Origin: Acidobacteriota bacterium
GTDB lineage: Bacteria > Acidobacteriota > Holophagae > Holophagales > Holophagaceae
DNA length: 64,000 nt
Reading direction: 5' to 3'
Assembly (NCBI GenBank): GCA_021794095.1
Contig: JAJYRN010000002.1
Coordinates: 233,076-297,075 of the forward strand
Shown in pieces: positions 60,311 to 64,000 of the stretch (positions within the stretch are counted from its first letter, which is position 1; every line of letters begins with the position of its first letter). The position numbers and the translations under genes are program-made. The notes under the pieces were generated by a model. The model was not told where the DNA came from and made no database searches. It saw nothing but the letters and a program-made list of their open reading frames with translations.

Positions 60311-61197
60311 TTGCGCCTCCCGGATGCATCCCACTCGAAGAAACCGCGCCCAGCGCGAAGGCCGGTCTCCCCCCGCGCGACCTTGTCCCGAAGCAGCGCA
60401 GGTGGGCGGAACCGTGGCTCTCCCGTGGCGGCATGGAGGCCATCGGCGATGCGCAGCCGAAGATCCAGGCCCACACGGTCGGACAACTCCAGGGGGCCCA
60501 CGGGATGCCCGTAGCCGAGGGTCATCAGGGCATCCAGATCTTCGGCTGAGGCCGTGCCCGTTTCCAGGAGGCGCATGGCTTCGAGACCTTGGGCCAGGGC
60601 CATGCGCGCGGCCGCGAAGCCGGGCTGATCGCGTACGCGGATGGGCCGCTTGCCGAGGCGTTCCGCTAATCCGATTGCCTGCTGCGTCAGGCCATCCGCC
60701 ACGTCGCCGGGTACCACCAATTCCACCACGGGCATCCGGGGGACGGGCACGAACAGATGAAACCCGAGCAGGCGCCCCTGGAGCCCCGCCCGCTCCGCGA
60801 GGATGGAGACCGGCAAGGAGGATGTGCCCGTCAGGATCGCCAGGTGCTTAGGCTCCCAGGAACCGATGGCAGCCAGCACCGCTGCTTTGCGGTCTAGATC
60901 CTCCGGGATGGCTTCCAACAGGAAGTCCATGTCCTGGAGCGAGTCTGGACTGAATCCATGGGGCGAGAGGCGCGCCTTAACTGCCGCCTGGGTCTCAGCC
61001 GACAGGTGGCCCTTGCCCGTGGCACGCGCCCAGCGCCGCTCGATGTCCATGCATCCGCGGGTGGCGTGCTCCAGATCCCTGCCGAGCAGGCGGACCTTGA
61101 GGCCGCATTCGGCGGCCCACTGGGCCAGGGACAGGCCAAGGACACCCGGGCCTAGAATGCCCAGGTCCGCAGCATCTCTCCTTGCGCCTTGCTGCAT
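60307..61197 (-). CDS. 3-hydroxyacyl-CoA dehydrogenase family protein
   Basis: LGILGPGVLGLSLAQWAAECGLKVRLLGRD; FHLFVPVPRMPVVELV; RVRDQPGFAAARM; GYGHPVGPLELSDRVGLDLRLRI. Confidence 0.9.
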   Translation of the reverse strand: MQQGARRDAADLGILGPGVLGLSLAQWAAECGLKVRLLGRDLEHATRGCMDIERRWARATGKGHLSAETQAAVKARLSPHGFSPDSLQDMDFLLEAIPEDLDRKAAVLAAIGSWEPKHLAILTGTSSLPVSILAERAGLQGRLLGFHLFVPVPRMPVVELVVPGDVADGLTQQAIGLAERLGKRPIRVRDQPGFAAARMALAQGLEAMRLLETGTASAEDLDALMTLGYGHPVGPLELSDRVGLDLRLRIADGLHAATGEPRFRPPALLRDKVARGETGLRAGRGFFEWDASGRRK

Positions 61198-61286
61198 CCG
61201 ATGCCCTCCCCTCCCGCTATGATGAACGGAAAGGGCCGTTCACTGTTCCCGCTTTCCCTCGACTTCCAGCAGGGCAAACCCTCTTC

Positions 61287-62210
61287 ATGCTGATCGACTA
61301 CGCTGCCATCACTCATCCGGGCAAGGTCCGGAAGAACAATGAGGACGCCTACCTGCTGAGCGCGCTGGACGGCGATGAGCCCATTCTGAATGGGCCCTCG
61401 CGGCCTCTGCGGGTGGGGAGCCCCGGGCTACTGGTGGCCGTGGCCGATGGCATGGGGGGTGCTGCTGCCGGTGAGGTGGCCAGTCGGGAAGGTCTCGCCG
61501 CCGTGGCGGTGCACCTGTTCGGGCACTGGGGCCGGAGCGCCGCCAAGGGGGCGTTGGATACGGATCTGCTGACGGCCCTGGAGACGGCCGTACTCCAGGC
61601 CAGCGATGCGGTGCTTCGCTATTCCGATGATGACCGCACCGCCCGCGGCATGGGATCCACCCTGACTGCCATGGTCATCTGGAATGGCCTGGTCCATGTG
61701 GCCCAGATTGGCGATTCCCGGGCCTATCTCTACCGCCAGGGCCTGCTGCACCAGATCACCGAGGACCAGACCCTGGTGAATGACTTGGTGGCCCAGGGCA
61801 CGCTGACCCGGGAAGAGGCGCGGACCCATCCCCAGCGCAACATGATCACCCAGGCCCTCGGCTCACCCCAGCCGCTGCGTGTGGCCCTTTATCGCGTGGC
61901 CCTCCGGCGGGGGGACCGCCTGCTCTGCTGCTCCGATGGGCTTCACGGAGAGGTTCCGGACGAGCGGATTCTGGACGTGCTGAAGCGCCACCATACGCCC
62001 AAGCAGAGCCTTGAGGAATTGATCGAGGAGGCCCTGGCCCATGGAGGGCGGGACAACATCACGGCCGTGCTGCTCCATTTGACAGATCCCACGCTGCCGC
62101 TGCCCGGCGAGCCGGGGGAGCCTGCAGTCCAGCGGGTGACCGGGGGCCAGGCTGGGACGGGCCTTCTGGCCCGCCTGTTCGGTAACTTCCGGGGGAGGCG
62201 CCGGCGATGA
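61287..62210 (+). CDS. PP2C-family (Stp1-like) Ser/Thr phosphatase
   Basis: THPGKVRKNNEDAYLL, VAVADGMGGAAAGEVASREG, QIGDSRAYLYRQG, GGRDNITAVLLHL. Confidence 0.94.
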   Translation: MLIDYAAITHPGKVRKNNEDAYLLSALDGDEPILNGPSRPLRVGSPGLLVAVADGMGGAAAGEVASREGLAAVAVHLFGHWGRSAAKGALDTDLLTALETAVLQASDAVLRYSDDDRTARGMGSTLTAMVIWNGLVHVAQIGDSRAYLYRQGLLHQITEDQTLVNDLVAQGTLTREEARTHPQRNMITQALGSPQPLRVALYRVALRRGDRLLCCSDGLHGEVPDERILDVLKRHHTPKQSLEELIEEALAHGGRDNITAVLLHLTDPTLPLPGEPGEPAVQRVTGGQAGTGLLARLFGNFRGRRRR

Positions 62211-62824
62211 GCCTGCTGCAGGGATCGGTTTCACTCAAACGCTTCATGGTGCTCGGTCCCGTTCCGGCTTTGGAGGATCTCCAGGCCGGGTTGGAACAGG
62301 ATCAGTTCCGCCCCTTCCAGGATGGCCTGGAGGAGGAGCGCATGGGCTGGTGCGATTGGCGCAACCCGCTCATCACGCCGCCAGAGCCCGACTCGGTGAG
62401 CCAGGAACGCTTCGCGGTCTTCGCGCTCCGCATCGACACGCGGCGCGTCCCCGCGACCCTTCTCCGGGCGCATGTGGACCTCCGCGCCCAGCAGCTCCTC
62501 AAGGAGAAAGACCTGGCCTTCCTGGGCAAGGAGGCCCGCATCTCCCTCCAGGACGAGATCAAGGTGGAACTCCTGCGCAAAGTCCTGCCGGTGCCCAAGG
62601 TGGTGGAGGTGGCCTGGGATCTGAAGGGCGGGCTCCTCTGGACCACCGCTGCCTCCGCCAAGGCGCAGGGAGCCCTGTCGAGCCTCTTCATGAAATCCTT
62701 CGGGTGCGAAGTTCATCCTCTGGCGCCCCTGGTCCTGGCGGGCCGCCTCTGTCCCGAACTGCCCGTGGAGGCCCTCATGGCGCTGGATCCGCTGGATCTC
62801 GAACTCGAGGAGGCCCAGGGATGA
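62207..62824 (+). CDS. RdgC-like protein, N-terminal half
   Basis: 205 aa; MGWCDW, ISLQDEIKVELLRKVLPVPKVVEVAWDLKGGLLWTTAASAKAQGALSSLFMKSFGCEVHPLAP matches recalled RdgC architecture. Confidence 0.65.
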   Translation: MSLLQGSVSLKRFMVLGPVPALEDLQAGLEQDQFRPFQDGLEEERMGWCDWRNPLITPPEPDSVSQERFAVFALRIDTRRVPATLLRAHVDLRAQQLLKEKDLAFLGKEARISLQDEIKVELLRKVLPVPKVVEVAWDLKGGLLWTTAASAKAQGALSSLFMKSFGCEVHPLAPLVLAGRLCPELPVEALMALDPLDLELEEAQG

Positions 62825-63360
62825 AACCCATGGAGTTGCTTGAACAGGGGCGTTTCCTCGGGGAGGAGTTCCTGCTCTGGCTGTGGATGTGCAGCCAGAC
62901 CGAAGGCGGCGCCAGCGGCGCCGATGGGGACGGTTCCGCCTGCTTCGTGGATGACGCGATCCAACTCGTCTCGGAACGGGGCGAGGTCAAGGAGATCTCC
63001 CTCCGCAAGGGCAGCCCCTCCGACAGCCGCGAAGCCTTCGAAGCCCTCAGCCGCGGCATGCGGCCATCGCGGGTGAAGCTGCGCATCCTCTCCGGTGACA
63101 TGGAGTGGGTGTTCTCCCTGGCGGCGGCCACCCTGGACATGGGTACGCTGAAGCTGCCTCCGAGCACGGGCAAAGCCCCCCAGGATCGCCTGCACGACCG
63201 CCTCTACCTGCTTGAAGAGGGGGCAGGGCATCTGGAACGCCGCCTTCAGCGGTTCCTTCAGCGCCGCTCCGAGGCTCCCGAGGCGCTCCAATCCTCCATG
63301 AAGGAATGGGTGCGGGCCGGGCTCACGGGGGTGGCCGGGGAGGCGCCTTGGGAGGCCTGA
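62821..63360 (+). CDS. RdgC-like protein, C-terminal half (candidate)
   Basis: FLGEEFLLWLWM...CFVDDAIQLVSERGEVKEISLRKGSPSDSREAFEALSRGMRPSRVKLRILSGDMEWVFSLAAATLDMGTLKLPP; ATGA overlap with preceding ORF. Confidence 0.5.
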   Translation: MKPMELLEQGRFLGEEFLLWLWMCSQTEGGASGADGDGSACFVDDAIQLVSERGEVKEISLRKGSPSDSREAFEALSRGMRPSRVKLRILSGDMEWVFSLAAATLDMGTLKLPPSTGKAPQDRLHDRLYLLEEGAGHLERRLQRFLQRRSEAPEALQSSMKEWVRAGLTGVAGEAPWEA

Positions 63361-64000
63361 GTCTCCTGCTGCCCGCCCTCCTGGCCGTGCCTCCGGTCCA
63401 GGCGCCCGCGCCTGCGCAGGTTCACGCCCGCACGCCCGACGGCCGCATGGTGGTCCTCCGCCTCCAGTTCAAGAAAGGGTTGAGCCTCGAAGCCCGCCAC
63501 CTGCCCAAGGCCTTCCTGGGGCACGGTACCCTGCCTCAGGGGTGGCTCAGCTTTGATCAGCTTTCTCCGGCCGGAAAGCGGTGGGCGTTGGCGGCCTTCT
63601 TCCCGAAGGACCGTTGGCACGATGACGGGGTGCGGCATGTGGTGGCCTACCCCAAGCTGGAATCCGTCTGGACGCTCGCAGCCCTCTTCACCGGCCATGG
63701 CCAGAACTACGACCGGCTCATGGCCGAGAATCCGGAGCTGCCAGAGAAGCTCCGCGCTGGCGATGTCTGGCAGATCCCGCGCCCCCTGCTGTCCGTGGAT
63801 CTCGGTGGGCAGAGCCGGGAGCCCGACCGCTCCCAGCCCGAGGATGGCCTGGATGACGAGGCCCGGGTGGCGGCCTACCGGGCCCTGCTTACCTACGGCC
63901 AGGACGACCAGGGCAAGTACGCAGCCTACCATCTGCGGAAGGGCGAGGCCCTCTACTCCAGCGTGGTCATGCGCTACACGGACCGGGTGGGTCCGAGGGC
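63306..64000 (+). CDS. Secreted protein with LysM-like segment (3' truncated by window edge)
   Basis: Open frame to window end, absent from the ORF track; hydrophobic N-terminus GGLSLLLPALLAVPPVQA; SVWTLAALFTGHGQNYDRLMAENPELPEKLRAGDVWQIP. Confidence 0.6.
   Translation, partial: MGAGRAHGGGRGGALGGLSLLLPALLAVPPVQAPAPAQVHARTPDGRMVVLRLQFKKGLSLEARHLPKAFLGHGTLPQGWLSFDQLSPAGKRWALAAFFPKDRWHDDGVRHVVAYPKLESVWTLAALFTGHGQNYDRLMAENPELPEKLRAGDVWQIPRPLLSVDLGGQSREPDRSQPEDGLDDEARVAAYRALLTYGQDDQGKYAAYHLRKGEALYSSVVMRYTDRVGPR

Overview
This 64 kb window is high-GC, gene-dense and chromosomal-looking. Gene content (futalosine MqnA, LpxA/FabZ, PilMNOPQ, AMP-forming acyl-CoA synthetases, two porins) suits a Gram-negative, Acidobacteriota/Holophagae-like bacterium; that taxonomy is inference only. 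I support about 65 coding regions. Most are housekeeping: SpoU methylase, pyrC, acyl-CoA metabolism, mqnA, fabZ-lpxA-era, dnaB, a 2-oxoacid dehydrogenase E2, gatA and pilMNOPQ. I see no rRNA, tRNA, CRISPR array or intact transposase. The parts most worth a second look are: (1) an acyl-CoA synthetase followed by a GNAT/pseudo-ADP-forming-synthetase fusion, an AcuB-like CBS-ACT protein and an AcuC-like deacetylase; (2) a roughly 1.5 kb AT-rich island carrying one HEPN (RX4H) protein; (3) an RdgC-like protein apparently split over two ATGA-coupled ORFs; (4) tandem Ogt-type alkyltransferase paralogs, one with active-site Cys replaced by Ala; (5) a PlsC/carrier/AMP-ligase fusion whose carrier-like Ser is Ala; (6) a large lipoprotein resembling CehA/McbA PHP hydrolases but without the His motifs; (7) a palindromic element supplying the stop codons of two convergent genes; (8) a 54-aa isochorismatase-like microprotein coupled on both sides. 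Family assignments come from motif recognition, with no database search run.
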